Assembly (NCBI RefSeq): GCF_026319365.1
Contig: NZ_JAPDMS010000004.1
Coordinates: 355,165-419,164 of the forward strand
Length of the DNA: 64,000 nucleotides
Source of the DNA: Methylophaga sp. OBS1
GTDB lineage: Bacteria; Pseudomonadota; Gammaproteobacteria; Nitrosococcales; Methylophagaceae
Direction: 5' to 3'
A model generated the notes under the pieces. It saw only the letters and a list, made by a program, of their open reading frames with translations, did not search any database and was not told where the DNA came from. Position 1 is the stretch's first letter, and each line of letters starts with the position of its first letter. Positions 37,430-48,415 of the stretch are shown here, piece after piece. The translations under genes and the position numbers were made by a program.

Positions 37430-37912
37430 TTAGTTGCCAGCCTCGATTTGACGCAGCACATTAACCATTTCGATCACACCCATCGCAGCTTCGGCGCCTT
37501 TGTTCCCCGCTTTGGTACCGGCGCGTTCAATGGCCTGCTCAATGGTGTCGACAGTCAGCACACCGAAGGAAACCGGCATATCCAGTTGCAGCGCCAGTTG
37601 GCCCAGACCTTTTGAGCATTCACCAGCGACATATTCAAAGTGCGGCGTGCCGCCACGAATGACTGCACCCAGGGCGATAATGGCATCGTATTTACCGGTC
37701 CGCCCCATACGCTGGACGGCAAGCGGAATTTCTACCGCACCAGGCACCCGGGCCAGTTCGATATCGCTCTCGCTGGCACCATGGCGAACCAGACAGTCAA
37801 TCGCACCTTCGATCAGGTTGTTGACCACGAAGTCATTAAAACGACCAGCGACGATACCGACGCGGAGTCCCTTGGCTGAAAAATCACCCGAAAATGTCGT
37901 GACATTGCTCAT
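37430..37912 (-). CDS. ribH: 6,7-dimethyl-8-ribityllumazine synthase
   Basis: Penultimate enzyme of riboflavin synthesis. The 160 residues include [54 protein letters not shown] with the catalytic histidine, and [27 protein letters not shown]. ribB/ribA, which usually lie upstream, are not present; apaH is there instead, 72 bp away. Confidence 0.98.
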   Translation of the reverse strand: MSNVTTFSGDFSAKGLRVGIVAGRFNDFVVNNLIEGAIDCLVRHGASESDIELARVPGAVEIPLAVQRMGRTGKYDAIIALGAVIRGGTPHFEYVAGECSKGLGQLALQLDMPVSFGVLTVDTIEQAIERAGTKAGNKGAEAAMGVIEMVNVLRQIEAGN

Positions 37913-37984
37913 TTCTAAAGATCCAACGCTATAAGATTAAAAGTATTGTACTCATTTTATATTTGCCCTGCCCGCTGCATTATT

Positions 37985-38857
37985 TCAGAACCAGCGTCGG
38001 CTTTTCGAGCTGCTCTTGTTGCGGGCATGGGGTAAACCATCAGGATCGGCTTTAACCGTAATCCATTCATAGGGCGCCTGATCGATTCTGACCGCGGTCA
38101 GGGTTTCGCCCCAGACAGCCCCGCTATCCAGTGAAAACACGTTACCATATTGACCAGTACCTAATGTAGACCAGTGACCAAACACGATCCTGTCCTGTTC
38201 ACTGGCTCTGCCAGGCATTTCAAACCAGGGCTTTTGATGCAGCGGCTTGTCTTCTGGCGCGCCTTTGTATTTCAACGCCAGCCTGCCATCTTCATGGCAG
38301 TAGCGCAGTCGTGTGAAACAGTTGGTGATAAACCGCAGTCTGTCCCAACCCTTCAAATCCGGTGACCAGCGCTTGGGATTATTGCCATACATATGGGCAA
38401 AGAATGCCTGCCAGTTATCCGATTTCAGCACTGATTCAACCTCAGCACTTCGTTCGCGGGCTTCAGAGATCGACCATTCAGGCGGCAGACCGGCGTGTAC
38501 CATACTGAATTGGAGGACTTCATCGTGATAAAACAACGGCTGCTGACGCAGCCATTGCATGATCTCATCACTATCGCTGGCTGCCAGTACCGGTGCTATG
38601 GTGTCCATATGATGCTGGTATTCGACCACTCCCGCGGCATTCGCCAACAGATGTAAGTCGTGGTTACCCAGCACGCTGACACAGCTGTCCCCCAGACTTT
38701 TCACAAAGCGCAGCACTTCGAGTGATTTGGGACCGCGGTTGACCAGATCACCGGCCAGCCAGATTTGATCAGATGCTGGATCAAACTGTATTTGATCCAG
38801 CATCTTGTTCAACTCGTCATAACAGCCCTGGACATCACCTATCGCGAAGACAGCCAT
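37985..38857 (-). CDS. apaH: Bis(5'-nucleosyl)-tetraphosphatase, symmetrical
   Basis: Calcineurin-like phosphatase that splits Ap4A to two ADP and can remove nucleotide caps from RNA. The metal-binding blocks are visible: AIGDVQGCYDELNKM, WLAGDLVNRGPKSLEVLRF, VLGNHDLHLLA and MVHAGLPPEWS, then FGHWSTLGT. The 290 residues fit the family. It is separated by 12 nt from the DUF934 gene upstream, so it may share the cysI transcript. Confidence 0.96.
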   Translation of the reverse strand: MAVFAIGDVQGCYDELNKMLDQIQFDPASDQIWLAGDLVNRGPKSLEVLRFVKSLGDSCVSVLGNHDLHLLANAAGVVEYQHHMDTIAPVLAASDSDEIMQWLRQQPLFYHDEVLQFSMVHAGLPPEWSISEARERSAEVESVLKSDNWQAFFAHMYGNNPKRWSPDLKGWDRLRFITNCFTRLRYCHEDGRLALKYKGAPEDKPLHQKPWFEMPGRASEQDRIVFGHWSTLGTGQYGNVFSLDSGAVWGETLTAVRIDQAPYEWITVKADPDGLPHARNKSSSKSRRWF

Positions 38858-38869
38858 CAGTATCGAGAT

Positions 38870-39349
38870 TTAGCGGCGGCGATAGAGTGGCTCGGGACGC
38901 AGAACCGTGGCCTGATAACTTTCGGTGAAGTCATCAAATGCCGACAAGGCATTGGTCAGGCGATTGGGGTTTGCCAGTTCAAAGCTGTTAATGCCGCACT
39001 GAGACATATAGAACAACTGATCCTGCAGCACATCACCCTGTGCCCGGATTTCGCCTTTAAAGCCATAACGCTCACGCAGCAATTTCGCGTAGGAATAGCA
39101 GCGGCCGTCAGTGAAGACCGGGAACAGCAATACAATCAGAGAAAACCGCGCCAAATCGGGCACGATTTCTTCCAGTGGATCATCGCCGCTCAGGCGCAGG
39201 CCCAGACCACCTTCATGATGTTCCAGTGACTCATGTTGCTCCTGCCAGCGTGCCAGCGAGACAGTGATATTGCCTGCAACCAGCTCTGCTTCATCATCAA
39301 GATGCAGCCAGTTATCTTCGACAATTTCACGATCTTTAATGATCTGCAT
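38870..39349 (-). CDS. DUF934 protein, partner of sulfite reductase
   Basis: A 159-residue protein of the DUF934 family, which in Pseudomonas and many proteobacteria lies directly after cysI and is thought to serve sulfite reduction, possibly with an electron donor role; its biochemistry is not established. The block RFSLIVLLFPVFTDGRCYSYAKLLRERYGFKGEIRAQGDVLQDQLFYM is the family core. The ATG at 39349 overlaps the cysI end by 14 nt. Confidence 0.9.
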   Translation of the reverse strand: MQIIKDREIVEDNWLHLDDEAELVAGNITVSLARWQEQHESLEHHEGGLGLRLSGDDPLEEIVPDLARFSLIVLLFPVFTDGRCYSYAKLLRERYGFKGEIRAQGDVLQDQLFYMSQCGINSFELANPNRLTNALSAFDDFTESYQATVLRPEPLYRRR

Positions 39350-40988
39350 AAACACGCTCCTTGAATGGGTCCACACCAACGCGGCGAACCGTCGCCAGGA
39401 ATGATTCATCTTCATGACGCAGATTGACGTAAGCATCAATCAGATGCGAAACCGTATCAACGACTTCTTCTTTAGGAATCGCTTTACCGAGACGTTCACC
39501 GATAGCGGCATCGGCTTCTGAACTACCACCCAGTGTGAACTGATACCATTCCTCGCCTTTCTTATCGACACCCAAAATGCCGATATGACCGACGCTCTGG
39601 TGGGCACAGCCATTCATACAACCAGAGAACTTGATCTTGATGTCGCCCAGGTCATAGAGGTGATCCAGGTCATCAAAGCGCTCCGCGATTTGCTTGGATA
39701 AAGGAATCGAGGTCGCGTTAGCCAGGCCACAGTAATCCAGGCCCGGACAACAGATGATATCAGTCAGCGTGTTAATGTTCGGTGTCGCCAGACCTTCAGC
39801 CTGTAGTTGCTGCCAGAGTTCATACAGATCCGCCTGTTTGACATCTGCGAGTACCAGATTCTGTGTGTGAGTAGAGCGGATTTCACCGAAACTGTATTTG
39901 TCAGCCAGGTCAGCGACGATCTCCATCTGTTCGGAAGTAATATCTCCCGGCGCCTGACCATGTTTTTTCAATGACACATAGACCGCTTTATAGCCCGGGA
40001 CTTTGTGTTCAAAGGTGTTCTGTTTGAGCCAGCGAGCGAAGGCTTTATCTTCAGCGAGCTTGGCCTCAAAAGTGGTATCGGCAGCGGCATTGCTGTCGTA
40101 ATCAGGTTCAGTGAAGAAGGCTTTCACACGATCGATTTCTTTCTGGTCCAGGCGCAGTTGATCACGGATTTGCACCCACTCTGCTTCGACCAGTTCGCGG
40201 ATGTGATTGATGCCGTGCTCGCGAACGGTAATCTTGATGCGGGCTTTGTACTTGTTATCACGGCGTCCCAGGCGGTTATAAACACGCAGGATCGCTTCCA
40301 GGTAAGACAGCAGATCTTCTTTTTCCAGGAACGGACGAATCTGCTCTCCGATAATCGGGGTACGACCCAGGCCGCCACCAACCAGGACTTCGAAACCAAT
40401 TTCACCATCATGGTTTTTAACCAGATGCAGACCGATGTCATGCAGTTTGGTCGCCGCACGGTCGGTTTCAGAGCCGATAATCGCAATCTTGAATTTGCGC
40501 GGCAGATAGGCAAATTCCGGGTGGAAGGTTGACCACTGACGAATGATTTCAGCCCATGGACGGGGATCTTCGATTTCCTCGGCATTGATACCGGCAAACT
40601 GATCAGTCGTCGTGTTACGGATATCATTACCACTGGTTTGAATCGCATGCATCTGCACTGTAGCCAGTTCAGCCAGGATATCAGGCACATCTTCCAGTTT
40701 CGGCCAGTTCAACTGGAAATTGGTCCGGGTCGTGAAGTGGACAAAGCCCTTGTCATAGCGGCGGGCAATGTCAGCGACCTTGCGAACCTGTTTGGAAGAC
40801 ATCAGACCGTAAGGCACGGCGATACGTAACATCGGTGCATGAATCTGAATATACAGCCCATTCGCCAATCGCAAAGGACGGAATTGATCTTCAGTCAGTT
40901 CACCTGCCAGGTAACGGCGGGTTTGATCGCGGAATTGGGCGACCCGCTGATCAACCATCATCTGATCATACTTATCGTATTGATACAT
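39336..40988 (-). CDS. cysI: Sulfite reductase hemoprotein subunit
   Basis: Siroheme/4Fe-4S enzyme reducing sulfite to sulfide. The 550 residues have the two-fold nitrite/sulfite reductase layout, with VHFTTRTNFQLNWPKL in the first half and the cluster cysteines in CCPGLDYCGLA and FSGCMNGCAHQSVGHIG. No flavoprotein subunit cysJ is nearby, and the neighbouring DUF934 gene suggests the ferredoxin-type or DUF934-linked system rather than the enterobacterial CysIJ complex. Confidence 0.95.
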   Translation of the reverse strand: MYQYDKYDQMMVDQRVAQFRDQTRRYLAGELTEDQFRPLRLANGLYIQIHAPMLRIAVPYGLMSSKQVRKVADIARRYDKGFVHFTTRTNFQLNWPKLEDVPDILAELATVQMHAIQTSGNDIRNTTTDQFAGINAEEIEDPRPWAEIIRQWSTFHPEFAYLPRKFKIAIIGSETDRAATKLHDIGLHLVKNHDGEIGFEVLVGGGLGRTPIIGEQIRPFLEKEDLLSYLEAILRVYNRLGRRDNKYKARIKITVREHGINHIRELVEAEWVQIRDQLRLDQKEIDRVKAFFTEPDYDSNAAADTTFEAKLAEDKAFARWLKQNTFEHKVPGYKAVYVSLKKHGQAPGDITSEQMEIVADLADKYSFGEIRSTHTQNLVLADVKQADLYELWQQLQAEGLATPNINTLTDIICCPGLDYCGLANATSIPLSKQIAERFDDLDHLYDLGDIKIKFSGCMNGCAHQSVGHIGILGVDKKGEEWYQFTLGGSSEADAAIGERLGKAIPKEEVVDTVSHLIDAYVNLRHEDESFLATVRRVGVDPFKERVYADH

Positions 40989-41024
40989 CTAAGCTCTCTA
41001 AAACGCTAAATAACCGGACCCGGT

Positions 41025-41030
41025 ATTATA
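41025..41030 (-). promoter_or_regulatory. Candidate -10 element of the cysI promoter
   Basis: A perfect TATAAT lies 37 nt before the cysI start. The hexamer 17 nt upstream of it, TTCCCG, is a poor -35 match. A good -10 without a -35 fits an activator-dependent promoter, and a CysB-type regulator is encoded at 49310-50230. The upstream A/T-rich stretch to about 41090 could hold its binding site. Confidence 0.45.
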
Positions 41031-41267
41031 AACGGGCAGGTATATAACGGGAAATTATAAATAACTATATTGATATTCGGGATTTATCTAAATACCGCAT
41101 GACTGCGGGTTTTGAAACGGTTTTATTAATCAGAATCAGCCGAACATCGATCGGGGGAAGTTGTACACGATGCGACTGTTTCACTTATTTGCCAAACCAA
41201 TTTACTGAGCTATCCTCTGTATGAAGCTAAAGATAAGCCAGATAGCCGGCCAGGAGAAAATAAAACA

Positions 41268-41711
41268 ATGTTCAAAAACAAACGTCAAACTCAGCGCTTC
41301 TGGTTGCTGGCCGCTTTTATTGTCGTTATCTACGCCGCCAGTCATTATCAGCCGGGCCCCGTCACCGAGGTCGCGCCCCCCAAGACTGATGTTGTCGCAC
41401 TTTACCAGGCGCAGCAAAGTGACGTTCAGGTTGAAGTGGCCGGCCGGGTTATCCGTTTGCTGGAAGACGATAATCAGGGTAGCCGCCACCAGCGCTTTAT
41501 CATGGAAATGGCCGATGGCCACACTCTACTGGTTGCCCATAATATCGATCTGGCCCCCAGAATTAATGGTCTTAAGGTGGGTGATGAAGTGACAGTTTAT
41601 GGTGAATATGAATGGAACAATAAGGGCGGTGTGATGCACTGGACCCATCATGACCCGGACAACCGTCACCCCCATGGCTGGATTCGTCATCAGGGGCAGC
41701 TGTATCAGTGA
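41268..41711 (+). CDS. DUF3465 membrane-anchored protein
   Basis: A 147-residue protein with one N-terminal membrane helix (about residues 10-26) and a periplasmic OB-like domain. The motifs [27 protein letters not shown] and the C-terminal [19 protein letters not shown] are typical of DUF3465, whose function is unknown. The many histidines suggest metal binding, but that is a guess. AGGAG precedes the ATG; the next gene begins 1 nt after the stop. Confidence 0.85.
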   Translation: MFKNKRQTQRFWLLAAFIVVIYAASHYQPGPVTEVAPPKTDVVALYQAQQSDVQVEVAGRVIRLLEDDNQGSRHQRFIMEMADGHTLLVAHNIDLAPRINGLKVGDEVTVYGEYEWNNKGGVMHWTHHDPDNRHPHGWIRHQGQLYQ

Positions 41712-41712
41712 G

Positions 41713-42225
41713 ATGAGTGCCGTTAAACCATTGAGCTACAGTTTTCCGCCGATTGTCGGTATCAAGCCGAGAGTGCTGATTCTAGGCTCGATGCCCGGTG
41801 TTGCCTCGCTTGAAGCGCAGCAGTATTACGCTCATCCGCGCAATGCTTTCTGGCCGATAATGGCTGAACTGGTCGCTCTCAATACCCAATGGTCATATCA
41901 AACGCGTTGCCAGCACCTCGTTGATCATGGCATCGCCGTCTGGGACGTTTTGAAAGCCTGTTATCGCCCCGGCAGTCTGGATCAACATATCGACCCGGCC
42001 AGTATTGAGGCCAATGACTTTCAGGATTTTTTTGAACAACACCCGACCCTTGAAGCGGTGTTCTTTAACGGCAGCAAATCCGAACAGTTATTCAAACGGC
42101 AGGTCTTGCCGACGTTGTCAGCACACCGGCCCATGATTAAGTTGCCTTCAACCAGCCCGGCTCATGCCGCGCTGAGTGTCAGTGAGAAACTCGCCGCCTG
42201 GCGGGTAGTCAGGGATTATTGCTGA
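41713..42225 (+). CDS. DNA-deoxyinosine glycosylase (uracil-DNA glycosylase superfamily)
   Basis: A 170-residue member of the uracil-DNA glycosylase superfamily, HDG/family 6 type. The first active-site motif is LILGSMPGVASLEAQQYYAHPRNAFWPIM, and FNGSKSEQLF and LPSTSPAHAA form the other pocket motifs. Such enzymes excise hypoxanthine and sometimes uracil from DNA. The ATG at 41713 is chosen because the longer frame overlaps DUF3465. Confidence 0.88.
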   Translation: MSAVKPLSYSFPPIVGIKPRVLILGSMPGVASLEAQQYYAHPRNAFWPIMAELVALNTQWSYQTRCQHLVDHGIAVWDVLKACYRPGSLDQHIDPASIEANDFQDFFEQHPTLEAVFFNGSKSEQLFKRQVLPTLSAHRPMIKLPSTSPAHAALSVSEKLAAWRVVRDYC

Positions 42226-42332
42226 AATTGTTGCCTTATTGCCTGGCATTGAAATCAGCCTCGTCCGATAGCCAACAACGACGTGAACCGGGTCAGGACT
42301 GATTTAACTCAGGCAAGCCCATGAGATAAAAA

Positions 42333-42358
42333 AAGGCAGAGGATAAATCCTCTGCCTT
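42333..42358 (-). terminator. Terminator of katG
   Basis: On the minus strand AAGGCAGAGGA and TCCTCTGCCTT form an 11-bp stem with a 4-nt loop, followed by a run of seven T. It lies about 50 nt after the katG stop. Confidence 0.92.
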
Positions 42359-42409
42359 GGTTAATGCCTGTTGACTGGCGCTGGACCAGTGCTGGACAGC
42401 TTTGGCTGC

Positions 42410-44599
<2,190 letters not shown>

Positions 44600-44659
44600 C
44601 TATCTGAAAAAACCCTCGAAAGGGGCTTTCAATCTAATTCGTACAATAGAGAAGCTAAC

Positions 44660-44675
44660 ACAGTCAGTTGACTGT
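44660..44675. promoter_or_regulatory. Inverted repeat in the katG upstream region
   Basis: ACAGTCA and TGACTGT are exact inverted arms with a 2-nt spacer, about 75 nt before the katG start. It is operator-like in size. I could not fit the longer OxyR pattern to this region, so the binding protein is unknown. Confidence 0.45.
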
Positions 44676-44824
44676 ATTGATGCCTAATACCAATGCAATC
44701 AATCGAGATAAGCGATTACTTGTGGGAGCTTATCCGGTTCAACAAAAATATTTAGCCGAAGCACAGCATTAAATTAATGGGGAAAGTGAGGAGGCACCGC
44801 TCAAGCTAAGCGTACTTGAAAGCG

Positions 44825-44854
44825 TTTTCGCCAGCCCAATTGGGCTGGCGAAAA
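44825..44854. repeat. 30-bp perfect palindrome downstream of cysN
   Basis: The arm TTTTCGCCAGCCCAA is followed at once by its exact reverse complement. It lies 10 nt beyond the cysN stop. The T-run is on the 5' side and the A-run on the 3' side in both readings, the reverse of a normal rho-independent terminator. It may still form a 3'-end stem, or be a protein-binding site. Confidence 0.85.
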
Positions 44855-44863
44855 AAACACCGG

Positions 44864-46306
44864 CTATTTGAGCAGCTGGCTCAGATCTTTGGCATCCCAG
44901 TGCGGGAAGTGCTTGCGAATCAATGCATTCAGTTCCAGTTCGAATGCCGAAAATTCACCGGCAGGAACAGTCTGATGACTGCCAGAGACGGCATCAGTAA
45001 TCATGCCAGCGCCAATGGTGACATTGCTCAGACGATCGATAATGATGAAAGAACCGGTAATGCGGTTGCGTTTGTAGGTATCAAACACGACCGGCTTGTT
45101 CAGTGAGAACTCACATAAACCGATTTCATTCAGCTTGAGCTCAGTGGCATTGCTTTGCTGCAGGGTGTTTACATCAACCTGATGATCAATCGCTGTCAGT
45201 GAGCCGGTGCTCTCATTCACGCCTACTTTGATGCTGTATTGCTTGCCGGCAGTCAGTGGTTGTTCGGTCATCCACACCACCATCGCCTTGAACTGGCTGG
45301 AAACATGTGGCTGGTGATGATTGCTGTGAACGATCATATCGCCACGGCTGACATCAATTTCATTTTCCAGCGTGACGGTAATGGCTTCACCCGGCACGGC
45401 ATGATCAAGGTCGCCATCATAAGTGACCAGCGCCTTGATTTTGCTCTCTTTGCCGGACGGCAGTACGGTAATCGCATCTCCCGGCTTCAGAATACCGGAT
45501 GCCAGCGTGCCGCAGTAACCGCGGAAGTTCAGGTTGGGACGATTGACATACTGCACCGGGAAGCGGGCATCTTCGAAATTCGGATCATCGGCAATATCGA
45601 CATTCTCAAGAATGTCCATCAAGGTCTCGCCCTCATACCAGGGCATGTTCTCGCTCTTGTTGACGACGTTATCGCCCACCAGCGCCGACAGCGGTACGAA
45701 GTGAATATCTTCGATTTCCAGTTCACGGGCGAATTCGGCGTAATCCTTACGGATATTATCGAAGACTTCCTGGCTGTAATCCATCAGGTCCATCTTGTTG
45801 ATAGCGACTACGATGTGCTTGATGCCCAGCAGTGAAGCAATGAAGCTGTGACGACGGGTCTGGGTCTGAACGCCGTGACGGGCATCAATCAGAATCACGG
45901 CCAGCTGGCAGGTCGATGCACCGGTTGCCATATTACGGGTGTACTGCTCATGACCCGGGGTATCGGCAATAATGAATTTACGCTTGGTGGTCGAGAAATA
46001 GCGGTAAGCAACATCGATGGTAATGCCCTGCTCACGTTCAGCCTGCAGACCATCCACCAGCAAGGCCAGATCAACCTGATCACCGGTGGTACCCGATTTG
46101 GCACTGTCCCGGGTCACCGCTTCCAACTGATCTTCATAGATCATTTTGGAGTCATGCAACAGACGGCCAATCAGCGTACTCTTACCGTCATCCACATTAC
46201 CGCAGGTCAGAAAACGCAGCAGTTCTTTGTTTTCATGCTGCTTCAGGTAAGCCTCGATATCTGTCGCGATCAGGCTATCTGTTTGGTATGAGCTTTCAGT
46301 AGTCAT
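44864..46306 (-). CDS. cysN: Sulfate adenylyltransferase subunit 1 (GTPase)
   Basis: GTPase subunit that drives sulfate activation to APS. The 480 residues have an EF-Tu-like G domain with [36 protein letters not shown] and [10 protein letters not shown], then two beta-barrel domains. No APS kinase domain is fused at the C-terminus, unlike NodQ-type proteins. TTGGAGGAGCACGC precedes the ATG at 46306. The spacer to cysD is unusually long (265 bp) and structured. Confidence 0.97.
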   Translation of the reverse strand: MTTESSYQTDSLIATDIEAYLKQHENKELLRFLTCGNVDDGKSTLIGRLLHDSKMIYEDQLEAVTRDSAKSGTTGDQVDLALLVDGLQAEREQGITIDVAYRYFSTTKRKFIIADTPGHEQYTRNMATGASTCQLAVILIDARHGVQTQTRRHSFIASLLGIKHIVVAINKMDLMDYSQEVFDNIRKDYAEFARELEIEDIHFVPLSALVGDNVVNKSENMPWYEGETLMDILENVDIADDPNFEDARFPVQYVNRPNLNFRGYCGTLASGILKPGDAITVLPSGKESKIKALVTYDGDLDHAVPGEAITVTLENEIDVSRGDMIVHSNHHQPHVSSQFKAMVVWMTEQPLTAGKQYSIKVGVNESTGSLTAIDHQVDVNTLQQSNATELKLNEIGLCEFSLNKPVVFDTYKRNRITGSFIIIDRLSNVTIGAGMITDAVSGSHQTVPAGEFSAFELELNALIRKHFPHWDAKDLSQLLK

Positions 46307-46572
46307 GCGTGCTCCTCCAAGGTAATAATTGCGCGTTCAGTGAGCTTGTCAGCCTTCATGGCAAGGCGTGACTCGCAGGTAAGGGTTGTTTCCTTGGCAA
46401 GAGGCACAACGAAGTCCATGGTGGTTGACAAGTTCACCCTCCGGGCGTCCCTGTGATGTCCCGCAGCCGCGTTCCAGCGCTTGATAAGGGAATGGCCATT
46501 ACCTGCGCACTGCGCCTTGCTGCGAAACATCACAGGGGCGCTGAATCCGTAATTATTATCTTGTAGGAGCAC
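46303..46572 (-). CDS. Possible small protein filling the cysD-cysN spacer
   Basis: An 89-codon frame starts with GTG at 46572, sharing one base with the cysD stop, and ends in a TGA that overlaps the cysN ATG by 4 nt. AGAGGG lies about 9 nt before the GTG. The predicted protein has a basic middle (HHRDARRV) and an acidic end ([14 protein letters not shown]); I recognise no family. The frame passes through two inverted-repeat elements, so it may be only an open stretch. The exact fit between the two stops and starts is the sole support. Confidence 0.3.
   Translation of the reverse strand: MLLQDNNYGFSAPVMFRSKAQCAGNGHSLIKRWNAAAGHHRDARRVNLSTTMDFVVPLAKETTLTCESRLAMKADKLTERAIITLEEHA
46340..46437. 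repeat. Inverted-repeat element A in the cysD-cysN spacer
   Basis: The ends, GTGAGCTTGTCAGCC at 46340 and its imperfect reverse complement finishing at 46437, match at 18 of 22 positions. The inner core at 46361-46411 (plus strand) is about two thirds identical over 51 bp to the core of element B read on the other strand, sharing GCAAGGCG and CGCAGGTAA in register. Confidence 0.65.
46449..46537. repeat. Inverted-repeat element B in the cysD-cysN spacer
   Basis: CCCTGTGATGT at 46449 and ACATCACAGGG ending at 46537 are exact inverted arms, and pairing continues inward to CGCAGC with two mismatches (17 of 19). The core on the minus strand (46520-46470) is related to the core of element A. The pair look like two members of a short palindromic repeat family in opposite orientation. 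Confidence 0.7.
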
Positions 46573-47474
46573 TAGAAATAACCCTCTTGTTTTTTCTTCT
46601 CCATGGAACCGGCCTGATCGTGGTCGATGGCACGGCCCTGGCGTTCTGAAGTGGTGGTTAACAACATTTCCTGAATGATTTCCGGCAGCGTGTCGGCGTC
46701 GGATTTGACCGCACCGGTCAATGGATAACAGCCCAGAGTTCTGAAACGGACTTTTTCCATTCTGATTTCTTCGCCTTCGGGAATACGCATACGATCATCA
46801 TCGACCATGATGGTCAGACCGTTGTAGTTCACCACCGGGCGCTCTGCCGCGTAATACAATGGCACAATCGGAATCTCTTCCAGATAGATGTATTGCCAGA
46901 TATCCAGCTCGGTCCAGTTTGACAGTGGGAAAACACGGATGCTCTCGCCCTTGTTCACCTTGCTGTTGTAAATGTTCCAAAGCTCCGGACGCTGTGCTTT
47001 CGGGTCCCAACGGTGATTCTTATCCCGGAAAGAATAGACCCGCTCTTTGGCGCGCGATTTTTCCTCGTCACGACGAGCACCACCGAAGGCCGCATCGAAG
47101 CCATATTTACTCAATGCTTCCTTGAGGGCATCGGTTTTCATGATGTCGGTATAACGAGGATGATCGAAGGGGTTAATACCCGCTTCTTTACCTTCCTGGT
47201 TGGTATGGACGATGAGTTCCAGACCATGCTCTTTGGCCATGTTGTCACGGAACTTGATCATGTCCTTGAACTTCCAGGTGGTATCGATATGCATCAGTGG
47301 AAACGGCAGTTTACCCGGCGCAAACGCTTTCATCGCCAGATGCAGCATCACGGCGGAGTCTTTACCGATGGAATACAGCATCACCGGGTTTTCGAACTCA
47401 GCGGCCACTTCACGAATGATGTGGATGCTCTCCGCCTCCAGTTGTTTGAGATGGGTTAATTGTTTTTCAGTCAT
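46572..47474 (-). CDS. cysD: Sulfate adenylyltransferase subunit 2
   Basis: Catalytic subunit making APS from ATP and sulfate. The 300 residues show the PP-loop-type [59 protein letters not shown] and [18 protein letters not shown]. The C-terminus ends [19 protein letters not shown] as in other CysD. It follows cysH by 12 nt. Confidence 0.98.
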   Translation of the reverse strand: MTEKQLTHLKQLEAESIHIIREVAAEFENPVMLYSIGKDSAVMLHLAMKAFAPGKLPFPLMHIDTTWKFKDMIKFRDNMAKEHGLELIVHTNQEGKEAGINPFDHPRYTDIMKTDALKEALSKYGFDAAFGGARRDEEKSRAKERVYSFRDKNHRWDPKAQRPELWNIYNSKVNKGESIRVFPLSNWTELDIWQYIYLEEIPIVPLYYAAERPVVNYNGLTIMVDDDRMRIPEGEEIRMEKVRFRTLGCYPLTGAVKSDADTLPEIIQEMLLTTTSERQGRAIDHDQAGSMEKKKQEGYF

Positions 47475-47486
47475 TATCGTTCTCTG

Positions 47487-48185
47487 TTATTTCGATTTGA
47501 CGTGTAAGCCACATTCTTTAGTTTCAGGGTTTTCCCACCACCAGCGGCCAGCGCGAATATCTTCACCGGCGGTAATCGCACGGGTGCAGGGCGCACAGCC
47601 GATGCTGGCATAACCTTCATCATGCAGTTTGTTGTAAGGCACCTCGAAGGCGCGGATATAAGCCCAGACATTACCGTTTGACCAGTCGGTCAGTGGACTG
47701 AATTTCTGCAGACCATGATCTTCATCCCATTCGGACACCGGCAGTTCCGCCCGTGTCACCGACTGGGAACGGCGCATCCCGGTGAGCCAGGCTTTTTTGC
47801 CTGCAAGGGCCCGGTTGAGTGGTTGCACTTTGCGGATACCACAGCATTGCTTGCGCATCTCGACACTGTCATAAAAGGCATTGGGACCGTTACTGGTCAC
47901 AAAGGCTTCAATCTGAGCAGTATCCGGGTAATAGACCTGCACTTCTTTCTGGTAGTGCGTCTTTACTTCCTGCATTAATTCGTAGGTTTCTTTGGGCAAC
48001 CGGCCGGTGTCAAGCGTGAAGACTTCAATGCCCGGTGCATGCTTGCAGATCAAGTCCAGCAACACCATGTCTTCAGCACCGAAACTGGTTGCCAGTACCG
48101 CAGGACTGTAGTCCCGTTCGATTTCTTTAAGTACCTCGATCACGGCCTCAATTTTATTAGCCAGAGCAGGTTTGATATCAGTCAT
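47487..48185 (-). CDS. cysH: Adenylyl-sulfate (APS) reductase, 4Fe-4S type
   Basis: Reduces activated sulfate to sulfite with thioredoxin or a similar donor. The 232 residues contain LATSFGAEDMVLLDLI, the cysteine pair C114-C115 in QCCGIRK and C197/C200 in GCAPCTR; these four cysteines are the cluster ligands that mark APS reductases, absent from enterobacterial PAPS reductases. The C-terminal ECGLH carries the catalytic cysteine. No cysC (APS kinase) is seen in the window, consistent with direct APS reduction. Confidence 0.95.
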   Translation of the reverse strand: MTDIKPALANKIEAVIEVLKEIERDYSPAVLATSFGAEDMVLLDLICKHAPGIEVFTLDTGRLPKETYELMQEVKTHYQKEVQVYYPDTAQIEAFVTSNGPNAFYDSVEMRKQCCGIRKVQPLNRALAGKKAWLTGMRRSQSVTRAELPVSEWDEDHGLQKFSPLTDWSNGNVWAYIRAFEVPYNKLHDEGYASIGCAPCTRAITAGEDIRAGRWWWENPETKECGLHVKSK

Positions 48186-48415
48186 CGTTTTTTTCTCACA
48201 CGAATAGTTGTGGTCAGCCCCTCTTCGGCTACGACCTCACATTGCTGGCCATCCTGGCGCAGACTTTTCAATACTTCAGTCACAGCGTCACCGCTGTTGA
48301 CCCACAGCTCGATGTCCTGCTCGAGCTCGATATGGCTGATGGCCTCGCGAGCCTTGATGTAATGCATCGGGCAGCCATACTGAGTCAGATCTATTGGACC
48401 GGTCAAAACAGACAT
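48182..48415 (-). CDS. TusA-family sulfur-carrier-like protein
   Basis: A 77-residue SirA/TusA-fold protein with the family motif GCPMHYIKAREAI, including the conserved cysteine and the CPxP-like turn with His in place of the second proline. Family members carry persulfide sulfur. It overlaps cysH by 4 nt and the TauE-like gene by 13 nt, placing it firmly in the sulfate operon. Its role there is inferred to be sulfur transfer or regulation. Confidence 0.85.
   Translation of the reverse strand: MSVLTGPIDLTQYGCPMHYIKAREAISHIELEQDIELWVNSGDAVTEVLKSLRQDGQQCEVVAEEGLTTTIRVRKKR

Noticed and set aside
45239..46291. Two long plus-strand frames opposite cysN
   Set aside because: cysN is certain on the other strand; these show no domain and arise from its codon bias.
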